From contig JAEYZV010000010.1 of NCBI GenBank assembly GCA_023427865.1, forward strand, positions 1 to 5,267: a stretch of 5,267 nt of DNA, given 5' to 3'. How positions within the stretch are numbered: the stretch's first letter is position 1; each line of letters opens with the position of its first letter. The notes below the pieces were generated by a model. It was not told the origin of the DNA. It was given only the letters and a program-made list of their open reading frames with translations, and made no database searches. Of this stretch, positions 1 through 5,055 are shown one piece after another. Position numbers and translations under genes: made by a program. Source of the stretch: Acidobacteriota bacterium. Its GTDB lineage: Bacteria > Acidobacteriota > Vicinamibacteria > Vicinamibacterales > Vicinamibacteraceae.

Positions 1-163
1 GAAGCAGACGCACCTGACGGTGACCGGCATCGACAAGCAGCTGGTCGGCCAGGTGGCCGCCAACATGCGGTCGCTGCGCAAGCCGGACCCCTACAAGCAG
101 AAGGGCGTGCGGTACACCGGCGAAGTGCTCAAGAAGAAGGCCGGCAAGGCCGGCGCGAAGTAA
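1..163 (+). CDS. rplF: 50S ribosomal protein L6, 3' end only
   Basis: This is the C-terminal part of large-subunit protein L6, which binds 23S rRNA near the GTPase-associated region. The gene runs in from the left edge. The reading frame begins at base 2, gives 53 residues and ends at TAA 161-163. The visible piece contains the family's C-terminal pattern GIDKQLVGQVAANMRSLRKP followed by DPYKQKGVRY, and ends in a Lys/Ala/Gly-rich basic tail. The usual L6 signature is PEPYKGKG; here Asp replaces Glu and Gln replaces the first Gly, a mild variation. The next gene, rplR, starts 22 nt downstream, as expected in an spc operon. The identification rests on the motif and the neighbours; nothing can be said about the N-terminal domain. 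Confidence 0.96.
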   Translation, partial: KQTHLTVTGIDKQLVGQVAANMRSLRKPDPYKQKGVRYTGEVLKKKAGKAGAK

Positions 164-185
164 CGCGCCCAGCGGAGAAGCTGCC

Positions 186-560
186 GTGAAGATCGAAACC
201 AAGAAGGACCGTCGCGAGCGCATCCGCCTGCGTCTGCGCAAGAAACTCGCTGGGGATGCGGCTCGGCCGCGCCTGGCGGTGTTCCGGAGCGTGGCGCACA
301 TCTACGTGCAGGCCATCGACGATGCCAGCGGCACGACCGTGGCGTCGGCCAGCACGACCGAGCCAGGCGTCAAGGGCCAGCTCGCCGAGGGCGCCAGCGC
401 CGGCAACGTCAAGGGCGCAGCGGCGGTGGGCCGGATCCTCGCCGAACGGCTGAAGGAGAAGGGCATCACCCGTGTCGTGTTCGACCGCGGCGGGTTCCTG
501 TACCACGGGCGCGTGCGCGCCGTCGCCGAAGCCGCGCGCGAAGCCGGCCTCGAGTTCTGA
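186..560 (+). CDS. rplR: 50S ribosomal protein L18
   Basis: L18 binds 5S rRNA and, with L5, docks it on the large subunit. The predicted protein has 124 residues, close to the usual 115-125. The N-terminus is very basic (KKDRRERIRLRLRKKL, residues 6-21), as expected for the rRNA-binding tail. It is followed by the family core RPRLAVFRSVAHIYVQAIDD and the C-terminal motif VVFDRGGFLYHGRVRAVAEA, ending AREAGLEF. The family usually reads FRSNKHIYAQ at the first site; here it is FRSVAHIYVQ. The start is GTG at 186, supported by GGAG at 174-177 with 8 nt of spacing and by a natural L18 N-terminus. The TGA stop at 558-560 is part of the purine-rich ribosome-binding site of rpsE, which suggests coupled translation. 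Identity is certain; the exact start is very likely. Confidence 0.98.
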   Translation: MKIETKKDRRERIRLRLRKKLAGDAARPRLAVFRSVAHIYVQAIDDASGTTVASASTTEPGVKGQLAEGASAGNVKGAAAVGRILAERLKEKGITRVVFDRGGFLYHGRVRAVAEAAREAGLEF

Positions 561-571
561 GGACTGACCCC

Positions 572-1087
572 ATGTACGAATTCCGCGATCGCATCGACGC
601 GAGCCAGCTCGAGCTGAAGGACACCGTGGTGTCCATCAACCGCGTCACCAAGGTGGTCAAGGGCGGCAAGAACCTGTCGTTCAGCGCCCTGGTGATCGTC
701 GGTGACAACAACGGCCACGTCGGCTTCGGTGTCGGCAAGGCCAAGGAAGTGCCGTCGGCCATCAAGAAGGGCATCGAAGCGGCCAAGAAGTCGCTGATTC
801 AGGTGCCGCTCCAGGGCACGACGCTGCCGCACGAGATCGTGGGCCGCTTCGGTGCTGGCCGGGTGCTGCTCAAGCCCGCACCCGAGGGCACCGGCATCAT
901 CGCCGGCGGCGCGGTGCGTGCGGTCGTGGAGGCGGCTGGCATCCAGAACGTGCTGACCAAGTCGCTCGGGTCGGCCAACCCGCACAACGTGGTGCGGGCG
1001 ACGTTTGCCGGCCTGGCCGGCCTGAAGGACCCGTCGGCCATCGCGCGGCTGCGTGGCAAGTCGACCGAAGACCTGGTCAACGCCTGA
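572..1087 (+). CDS. rpsE: 30S ribosomal protein S5
   Basis: S5 is a small-subunit protein at the back of the 30S body. It contributes to decoding accuracy, mRNA unwinding at the entry site and the spectinomycin-sensitive region. The protein has 171 residues, normal length. Residues about 15-80 form the dsRBD-like N-terminal domain with the signature INRVTKVVKGGKNLSFSALV and VGDNNGHVGFGVGKAKEVPS. Residues about 87-160 are the C-terminal domain with PEGTGIIAGGAVRAVVEAAG and NVVRATFAGL. The loop where spectinomycin-resistance changes are known (around N23-K27) reads NRVTK, an ordinary wild-type form, so no resistance is implied. The ATG at 572 has TGAGGA at 558-563 upstream, overlapping the rplR stop. 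rpmD begins 7 nt after the stop. Confidence 0.99.
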   Translation: MYEFRDRIDASQLELKDTVVSINRVTKVVKGGKNLSFSALVIVGDNNGHVGFGVGKAKEVPSAIKKGIEAAKKSLIQVPLQGTTLPHEIVGRFGAGRVLLKPAPEGTGIIAGGAVRAVVEAAGIQNVLTKSLGSANPHNVVRATFAGLAGLKDPSAIARLRGKSTEDLVNA

Positions 1088-1094
1088 GGACGTG

Positions 1095-1322
1095 ATGTCT
1101 GAAACCACCACCCGTCGACAGAAGCCGGCTGCCGCCGCGGAGCCCAAGGGGAAGACCCTGAAGGTGACGCTCGTGCGCAGCACGATCGGCTACGACAAGA
1201 AGCAGGGCGAGATCGTCAAGGGTCTGGGTCTGCGCAAGATTGGCCACACCGTGGACGTGCTCGATCACCCGGCGATGCGCGGGATGATCCGGAAGGTGCG
1301 CCACCTGGTCACGGTCGAATAG
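1095..1322 (+). CDS. rpmD: 50S ribosomal protein L30 with an N-terminal extension
   Basis: L30 is a small large-subunit protein. The predicted product is 75 residues, against the usual 58-62. The core from about residue 20 (KTLKVTLVRSTIGYDKKQGE) through LGLRKIGHTVDVLDHPAMRG to the end matches bacterial L30 without gaps. The extra stretch, about 17 residues at the N-terminus (MSETTTRRQKPAAAAEPKG), is polar, Ala/Pro/Lys-rich and probably disordered. I chose ATG 1095 because GAGGA lies at 1086-1090, overlapping the rpsE stop, and because no ATG, GTG or TTG codon occurs in frame between the tail and the first core strand. A GTG directly before the ATG (1092) would add one residue. The gene is followed by a structured 115-nt gap before rplO. 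Identity is certain; the tail is an inference from start choice. Confidence 0.96.
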   Translation: MSETTTRRQKPAAAAEPKGKTLKVTLVRSTIGYDKKQGEIVKGLGLRKIGHTVDVLDHPAMRGMIRKVRHLVTVE

Positions 1323-1324
1323 GT

Positions 1325-1349
1325 CAGGCGCGTTCTTCGAACGCGCCTG
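1325..1349 (+). repeat. Perfect hairpin just after the rpmD stop
   Basis: An exact inverted repeat has arms CAGGCGCGTTC (1325-1335) and GAACGCGCCTG (1339-1349) around a 3-nt TTC loop, giving an 11-bp stem. It begins 2 nt after the rpmD TAG. No T-run follows (the next bases are GAGTCGG), so it does not look like an intrinsic terminator. A role as an mRNA 3'-end stabiliser, an RNase processing site or a pause site between rpmD and rplO is possible but only inferred. Confidence 0.8.
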
Positions 1350-1351
1350 GA

Positions 1352-1427
1352 GTCGGCCTTCGGCTTTCGGCCTTGGGCCTTCGGGCAGATGCGAAGGCCG
1401 ACGGCCGAATGACGACGGCCGACAGGA
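1352..1427. repeat. Heptamer-based inverted repeat element between rpmD and rplO
   Basis: The left half is four tandem 7-bp units starting at 1355, 1362, 1369 and 1376, with consensus GGCCTTC (two exact, two with one change). The right half continues in 7-bp steps at 1393 (GAAGGCC, the exact reverse complement of the left unit), 1400 and 1414 (both GACGGCC), with a degenerate unit at 1407. The longest uninterrupted pairing is GTCGGCCTTCG (1352-1362) with CGAAGGCCGAC (1392-1402), 11 bp. The last 7-bp step (1421-1427, GACAGGA) contains the AGGA ribosome-binding site of rplO, so the element runs right up to translation initiation. With the hairpin at 1325-1349 it fills nearly all of this gap; I see no gene here. 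Confidence 0.8.
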
Positions 1428-1430
1428 AAG
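1424..1430 (+). promoter_or_regulatory. Ribosome-binding site of rplO
   Basis: AGGAAAG is the only good Shine-Dalgarno match before rplO. From the AGGA core it lies 10 nt before ATG 1438 and only 4 nt before the alternative ATG 1432. This spacing, with the family N-terminus, favours 1438. Confidence 0.7.
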
Positions 1431-1437
1431 AATGATC

Positions 1438-1878
1438 ATGGATTTGAGCGATCTCAAGCCGGCCGCCGGCGCCACCCATGCCAGCAAGCGGGTCGGGCGC
1501 GGTCAGGGTTCGGGCAATGGCAAGACGGCCGGGCGCGGGCACAAGGGCGCCAAGTCGCGTTCGGGCTTCAAGCGCAAGCGCGGGTTCGAAGGCGGCCAGA
1601 TGCCGCTGCACCGGCGTCTGCCGAAGCGGGGCTTCACGAACCTGTTCCGTACCGAGTACGCCGTGATCAACCTCGACCAGCTCGAGGCGTTGTTCGAGGC
1701 GGGCACGGAAGTGACGCCGGAGGTGCTGCACGGGCAGGGGCTCGCGCAGGGCAGCCAGCGGATCAAGGTGCTCGGCCGTGGTGAGCTGTCCAAGGGGCTG
1801 ACGGTCCGGGCGCACAAGTTCAGCGGCTCGGCGGTCCAGAAGATTCAGGCGGCTGGCGGCACCGCTGAAACGCTGTAG
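1438..1878 (+). CDS. rplO: 50S ribosomal protein L15
   Basis: L15 is a late-assembly large-subunit protein that bridges 23S rRNA domains. The predicted 146 residues are normal length. The N-terminus MDLSDLKPAAGATHASKRVG leads into the Gly/Lys/Arg-rich rRNA-binding extension (about residues 20-52) with GNGKTAGRGHKGAKSRSG and FEGGQMPLHRRLPKRGF. The C-terminal globular domain contains AVINLDQLEALFEAGTEVTP and LGRGELSKGLTVRAHKFS, and ends in the usual AAGGTAETL. An in-frame ATG at 1432 would add only Met-Ile; 1438 is preferred because it gives the normal MxLSDLKP start and better spacing from AGGA at 1424-1427. Unlike the genes upstream, rplO is flanked on both sides by long gaps filled with inverted repeats, which could let its expression be set separately. 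Confidence 0.98.
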   Translation: MDLSDLKPAAGATHASKRVGRGQGSGNGKTAGRGHKGAKSRSGFKRKRGFEGGQMPLHRRLPKRGFTNLFRTEYAVINLDQLEALFEAGTEVTPEVLHGQGLAQGSQRIKVLGRGELSKGLTVRAHKFSGSAVQKIQAAGGTAETL

Positions 1879-1954
1879 GAATTTCACAATTGCAGAATTT
1901 CGGAATTTCTGGCCGTTGGCGGCAATTCTGAAATTCTGAAATTCTGCAATTCCG
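1879..1954. repeat. Octamer-based A+T-rich inverted repeat between rplO and secY
   Basis: The 88-nt gap is almost entirely one structured element that starts directly after the rplO stop. The left half is four 8-bp steps (1879, 1887, 1895, 1903) of the type GAATTTCN, with CAATTGCA as the second. Then come 12 G+C-rich bases (1911-1922). The right half is four 8-bp steps (1923, 1931, 1939, 1947) of the type AAATTCTG or CAATTCYG. Bases 1888-1909 pair with 1930-1951 over 22 bp, with a single G.T wobble (1902-1937). Inside the loop, GCCG (1912-1915) and CGGC (1920-1923) can form a second 4-bp stem. The outer stem ends 2 nt before GGAAAG (1954-1959), the secY ribosome-binding site. The strong A+T bias contrasts with the genes around it. 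No T-run follows, so a terminator role is unlikely. Confidence 0.85.
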
Positions 1955-1966
1955 GAAAGTCTCCCG

Positions 1967-3352
1967 ATGGATAGCTTGAGGAACATCTTCGCCGTCCCGG
2001 AGCTGCGTACCCGGGTGCTGTTCACGCTGGCGCTGCTCGGCGTGTTCCGCATCGGCCATCACATCCCCACGCCCGGGGTGAACACCGAGGCGCTGGCGGA
2101 GCTGGCGCGGCAGGCGCAGAACACGATGTTCGGCCTGTACGACCTGTTCTCGGGCGGCAACCTGTCGCGCGTGACGATCTTCGCGCTGGGCGTGATGCCC
2201 TACATCAGCGCGTCGATCATCCTACAGCTGCTGACGGTGGTGTGGCCGACGCTCGAGCGCCTCTCGAAAGAGGGCGAGCTCGGACGTCGCAAGATTACGC
2301 AGTACACCCGCTACGGGACGATCCTGCTGTCGGTCGTCCAGGCGCTGAGCATCGCGATCTTCCTCGAGCGCCAGACGAACATCGCGGGTGGGCTCCCGCT
2401 CGTGTACGACCCGGGCTGGGCCTTCCGGCTGATGACGGTGCTCACGCTCACGACCGGCTCGGTCTTCGTGATGTGGCTCGGCGAGCAGATCACCGAGCGC
2501 GGCGTCGGCAACGGCATGTCGCTGCTGATCTATGCCGGGATCGTCGTGGGCCTGCCGAGCGCGGTGCGGACGACGCTGACGCAGCTGGAGACGGGCGAGA
2601 TCGGGTTGCTGCGGCTGGCGCTGCTGCTGCTGGTGATGGTCGCCGTCGTGGCGGTGATCGTCTTCGTCGAGCGCGCCCACCGGCGTGTGACGGTGCACTA
2701 CGCCAAGCGCGTGGTGGGGCGGCGGCAGTATGGCGGGTCGAGCACGCACATCCCGCTCAAGGTGAACACGGGCGGCGTGATGCCGGTGATCTTCGCCTCG
2801 TCGCTGCTGGCGTTCCCGGCGACGATCGCCGGGATGTTCCCGCCCGACAGCTGGATGCAGGGCGTGGCGCAGCAGTTGGCGTGGGGCATGCCGCTCTACA
2901 ACCTGCTGCAGGTGGTCCTGATCATTTTCTTTGCGTACTTCTACACCGCGATCGTCTTCAACCCGGACGACGTGGCGGAGAACATGCGCAAGTACGGCGG
3001 GTTCGTGCCGGGCATCCGTCCGGGGAAGCGCACCGCCGAGTACATCGATTTGATCCTGACGCGGGTCACGTTCGTCGGCGCGCTCTACCTGGCGGCGGTC
3101 GCGCTGTTGCCGGAGTTCCTGATCAGCGGCTTCAAGGTGGCGCCGATCCCGTTCGTCGGCGAGTCGCTCGATGCGGCGCTGCCGGGCTGGTTCACCAACG
3201 GCCTGGGCGTGACGTTCTACTTCGGCGGCACCTCGCTCCTGATCGTCGTCGGCGTCGCGATGGATACGGTGCAGCAGATCGAGTCGCAGCTCATCATGCG
3301 GCACTACGACGGCTTCATGAAGAAGACGCGGATCCGCGGACGGAGAGGGTAG
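1967..3352 (+). CDS. secY: Protein translocase subunit SecY
   Basis: SecY is the pore of the SecYEG translocon in the inner membrane. The 461 residues show the expected ten transmembrane helices, at roughly 15-37, 68-92, 115-134, 152-171, 183-201, 214-235, 269-290, 308-331, 366-386 and 412-432. Diagnostic stretches are LGVMPYISASIILQLL (TM2), GEQITERGVGNGMSLLIYAG (start of TM5), the cytosolic VTVHYAKRVVGRRQ loop between TM6 and TM7 that contacts SecA and the ribosome, HIPLKVNTGGVMPVIFASSL (TM7), NPDDVAENMRKYGGFVPGIR, and the C-terminal FYFGGTSLLIVVGVAMDTVQ ending in a basic tail. Between TM9 and TM10 there are about 20 residues more than in E. coli SecY. ATG 1967 has GGAAAG 7 nt upstream. adk follows after 7 nt, with its likely ribosome-binding site inside the last secY codons. 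Confidence 0.99.
   Translation: MDSLRNIFAVPELRTRVLFTLALLGVFRIGHHIPTPGVNTEALAELARQAQNTMFGLYDLFSGGNLSRVTIFALGVMPYISASIILQLLTVVWPTLERLSKEGELGRRKITQYTRYGTILLSVVQALSIAIFLERQTNIAGGLPLVYDPGWAFRLMTVLTLTTGSVFVMWLGEQITERGVGNGMSLLIYAGIVVGLPSAVRTTLTQLETGEIGLLRLALLLLVMVAVVAVIVFVERAHRRVTVHYAKRVVGRRQYGGSSTHIPLKVNTGGVMPVIFASSLLAFPATIAGMFPPDSWMQGVAQQLAWGMPLYNLLQVVLIIFFAYFYTAIVFNPDDVAENMRKYGGFVPGIRPGKRTAEYIDLILTRVTFVGALYLAAVALLPEFLISGFKVAPIPFVGESLDAALPGWFTNGLGVTFYFGGTSLLIVVGVAMDTVQQIESQLIMRHYDGFMKKTRIRGRRG
3342..3349 (+). promoter_or_regulatory. Probable ribosome-binding site of adk inside secY
   Basis: GGAGAGGG lies within the last codons of secY, with GAGGG ending 10 nt before the TTG at 3360. It supports this rare start codon. 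A competing AAGGA at 3370-3374 sits 9 nt before an in-frame GTG (3384), but starting there would remove the first beta strand of Adk. Confidence 0.55.
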
Positions 3353-3359
3353 GCCGCGG

Positions 3360-4034
3360 TTGGCTCGACAAGGACTCAATGTCGTGATGCTCGGCCCGCC
3401 AGGAGCGGGCAAGGGCACGCAGGCGGCACGGCTCGCGCGCCACTACGGCGTGCCGAAGGTCTCTACCGGCGACATCCTCCGCGAGGCGGCCGCCGCCGGC
3501 ACCCCCCTCGGCCTCGAAGCCAAAGGGCGGATCGATTCGGGCCATCTCGTCAGTGACGCGGTGGCCATCGCCATCGTCCGGGAACGGCTCACTCGACAAG
3601 ACGTCGCTTCAGGGTTTATCCTTGATGGTTTCCCGCGGACGGTCGACCAGGCCGTCGCGCTGGACGAGATGATGGACGGGCGGTCGGCCTTGGCGGTATT
3701 GCACCTCGTGGTGCCGGTGGACGTGCTCGTCGCGCGGTTGCACCACCGGCGGGTGTGCAGCGTGTGCGGGACCAATGCGGACCCGACCAAGTCCGAGACG
3801 GTGTGTGCCGTCTGCGGCGGGGCGTTGGTGACGCGAGCCGACGACGACGAGCAGGTGGTGCGTAACCGCCTGCAGATTTACGAGGACCGGACGGCGCCGC
3901 TGGTGCAGTACTACCGCGACCGCCCGACGTTCTTCTCGATCGACGGCGACCAGGCGCCCGATGCGGTGGCCGCTGCCATGCAGGGCGCGCTGGCCTCGGC
4001 GATGGCCGTCGGCCAGCAGGGGAGTGGACGGTGA
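3360..4034 (+). CDS. adk: Adenylate kinase, zinc-type LID
   Basis: Adenylate kinase catalyses ATP + AMP = 2 ADP in the cytosol and balances adenine nucleotides. The protein has 224 residues. The P-loop is GPPGAGKGT at residues 12-20 with Lys18. The AMP-binding part follows with STGD (35-38) and Arg41, then LDGFPRT (88-94). The LID (about 128-160) carries C133, C136, C149 and C152 as two CxxC pairs, the arrangement that binds a structural zinc in many bacterial Adks. Catalytic arginines appear in HHRRVC, TRADDD and VVRNRL. Only 12 residues separate the CxxC pairs, against 16 in Bacillus-type enzymes, and the usual YHxxFxPP segment is missing. The TTG start gives MARQGLNVVMLGPPG with an intact first strand; ATG 3387 would cut it. 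The gene overlaps map by 4 nt. Confidence 0.97.
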   Translation: MARQGLNVVMLGPPGAGKGTQAARLARHYGVPKVSTGDILREAAAAGTPLGLEAKGRIDSGHLVSDAVAIAIVRERLTRQDVASGFILDGFPRTVDQAVALDEMMDGRSALAVLHLVVPVDVLVARLHHRRVCSVCGTNADPTKSETVCAVCGGALVTRADDDEQVVRNRLQIYEDRTAPLVQYYRDRPTFFSIDGDQAPDAVAAAMQGALASAMAVGQQGSGR

Positions 4035-4795
4035 TTACCTGCCGGTCGTCGGAGGAACTCGTGAAGTTGCGCGCTGCCAACCAGCTCGTGGCGCGCATCC
4101 TCGACGAACTGCGGCGCCTGGTGGTGCCCGGCGCCACGACGGCGGGCATCGACGCCGAGGCGGAGCGCCTCGTGCGCAGCGCCGGTGCGCAGCCTGCGTT
4201 CAAGGGCTACCGCGGGTTTCCGGCGACCATCTGCGCGTCGCGCAATCACGAGGTGGTGCACGGCATCCCCTCGGCGCAGCCGCTGGTGGAGGGCGACATC
4301 CTCTCGATCGACATGGGGGTGAAGCTCGACGGCTTCTATGGCGACTCCGCAGTGACGGTCGGCGTGGGGGCGATCAGCCCGGACGCGCAGCGGCTGCTGG
4401 ACGTGACCGAGGCGTCGCTCTACAAGGGCATCGACGCGGTGCGACCCGGCGGACGGGTGTCCGACATCGGGCACGCCGTGCAGGGGTACGTGGAGGAGCA
4501 GGGGTTCACGGTGGTCCGGGAGTTCGTGGGACACGGGATTGGCACCCGGTTGCACGAGGAACCGCAGATCCCCAACTACGGACCGGCCGGACGCGGGCCG
4601 CGCCTGGCCGAGGGCATGGTGCTCGCCATCGAGCCGATGGTCAACGCGGGGCGCGCGGCCGTGCGGGTGTTGTCGGATGGCTGGACCGCAGTGACGGTGG
4701 ACGGCAAGTTGTCGGCCCACTTCGAGCACACGGTGGCGGTGACGGCGGACGGGGCCGAGATCCTGACGGCTCGCCCGCTGCTCGCGAGCCGGTGA
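4031..4795 (+). CDS. map: Type I methionine aminopeptidase
   Basis: This metallopeptidase removes the initiator Met from nascent proteins with small second residues, after deformylation. The 254 residues match the type Ia bacterial form, with no N-terminal extension and no type II insert. The pita-bread metal ligands are present: D94 (in LSIDMG), D105 (in YGDSAVT), H168 (in FVGHGIG), E201 (in AIEPMV) and E232 (in HFEHTVAV). Substrate-site histidines H77 (in NHEVVHGIP) and H175 (in RLHEEPQIPNYG) are also conserved. The GTG start at 4031 overlaps the adk TGA as GTGA. A strong GGGGAG at 4019-4024 lies 6 nt upstream, so translation is probably coupled to adk. Pairing with adk downstream of secY is common in bacteria. 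Nothing appears broken. Confidence 0.98.
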   Translation: MITCRSSEELVKLRAANQLVARILDELRRLVVPGATTAGIDAEAERLVRSAGAQPAFKGYRGFPATICASRNHEVVHGIPSAQPLVEGDILSIDMGVKLDGFYGDSAVTVGVGAISPDAQRLLDVTEASLYKGIDAVRPGGRVSDIGHAVQGYVEEQGFTVVREFVGHGIGTRLHEEPQIPNYGPAGRGPRLAEGMVLAIEPMVNAGRAAVRVLSDGWTAVTVDGKLSAHFEHTVAVTADGAEILTARPLLASR

Positions 4796-4802
4796 CGGCG
4801 CC

Positions 4803-4839
4803 ATTGAGCATTTGAAATTTGAAATTTCAAATGCTCAAT
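4803..4839. repeat. 37-bp perfect A+T-rich palindrome between map and infA
   Basis: Bases 4803-4820 are the exact reverse complement of 4822-4839, centred on G4821. The interior reads as five 7-bp steps: TTGAGCA (4804), TTTGAAA (4811), TTTGAAA (4818), TTTCAAA (4825) and TGCTCAA (4832), so the outer and inner words return as reverse complements. It lies 7 nt after the map stop and ends 12 nt before the infA ATG. As RNA it could form a stem of about 17 bp. The bases after it (CGTGCGG) contain no T-run, which argues against an intrinsic terminator. A two-fold symmetric protein site or an mRNA hairpin controlling infA are open possibilities. Confidence 0.9.
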
Positions 4840-4851
4840 CGTGCGGCTCTT

Positions 4852-5055
4852 ATGAGTGACGGACTACGCGGCACGGTCATCGAGCAATTGCCGCAGGCGC
4901 TCTACCGCGTGACCCTCGATTCGGGGCACGCGATCACGGCGCACGCCACCGGGGACAGCCGCCGCAACTTCGTGCGGATCCTGGTGGGGGATCGGGTGGT
5001 CGTGCAGGTCTCGCCGCGTGACGTCACGCGTGGGCGCATCATCGAACGGCTGTAG
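4852..5055 (+). CDS. infA: Translation initiation factor IF-1
   Basis: IF-1 is a one-domain OB-fold protein that occupies the ribosomal A site of the 30S subunit and helps IF-2 and IF-3 during initiation. The predicted 67 residues are a little shorter than the usual 70-73. RGTVIEQLPQALYRVTLDSG, the GH...AH histidines (H26, H31), RRNFVRIL and VSPRDVTRGRII follow the family closely. The nearly universal GKMR before the RNA-binding loop is GDSR here (34-37), losing the Lys and Met. I chose ATG 4852 because it starts directly before the core. In-frame ATG 4831 would add MLNRAAL but lies in the palindrome arm. No clear Shine-Dalgarno precedes either start, unlike every other gene here. The position between map and rpmJ supports the call. 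Confidence 0.93.
   Translation: MSDGLRGTVIEQLPQALYRVTLDSGHAITAHATGDSRRNFVRILVGDRVVVQVSPRDVTRGRIIERL

Noticed and set aside
302..1183. Long open frame on the minus strand opposite rplR, rpsE and rpmD (293 codons).
   Set aside because: It lies opposite three certain ribosomal-protein genes. High G+C DNA gives long antisense open frames, and the translation is Arg/Ala/His-rich with no family resemblance.
1917..1945. Possible promoter in the A+T-rich rplO-secY element (TTGGCG then AATTCT at 17 bp).
   Set aside because: The -10-like box matches only three of six positions and the match is explained by the repeat composition.
1325..1966. Hairpins flanking rplO as intrinsic terminators.
   Set aside because: None is followed by a T-run, and the genes on both sides belong to one conserved operon.
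2222..3418. Very long open frame on the minus strand opposite secY (398 codons), plus a long + strand frame at 2242-3387.
   Set aside because: Both are shadows of secY codon usage: Arg/His/Gln- or Arg/Gly/Ala-rich translations with no domains, while secY is complete in its own frame.
3911..4815. Long open frames overlapping map on both strands (284-297 codons).
   Set aside because: They cover an intact methionine aminopeptidase with all metal ligands; the alternative translations are low-complexity and match nothing I know.
4819..4851. Longer infA start at TTG 4819 or ATG 4831.
   Set aside because: Both lie within the palindrome, have no ribosome-binding site and add residues unlike any IF-1 N-terminus. 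ATG 4852 begins directly before the conserved core, though 4831 cannot be fully excluded.
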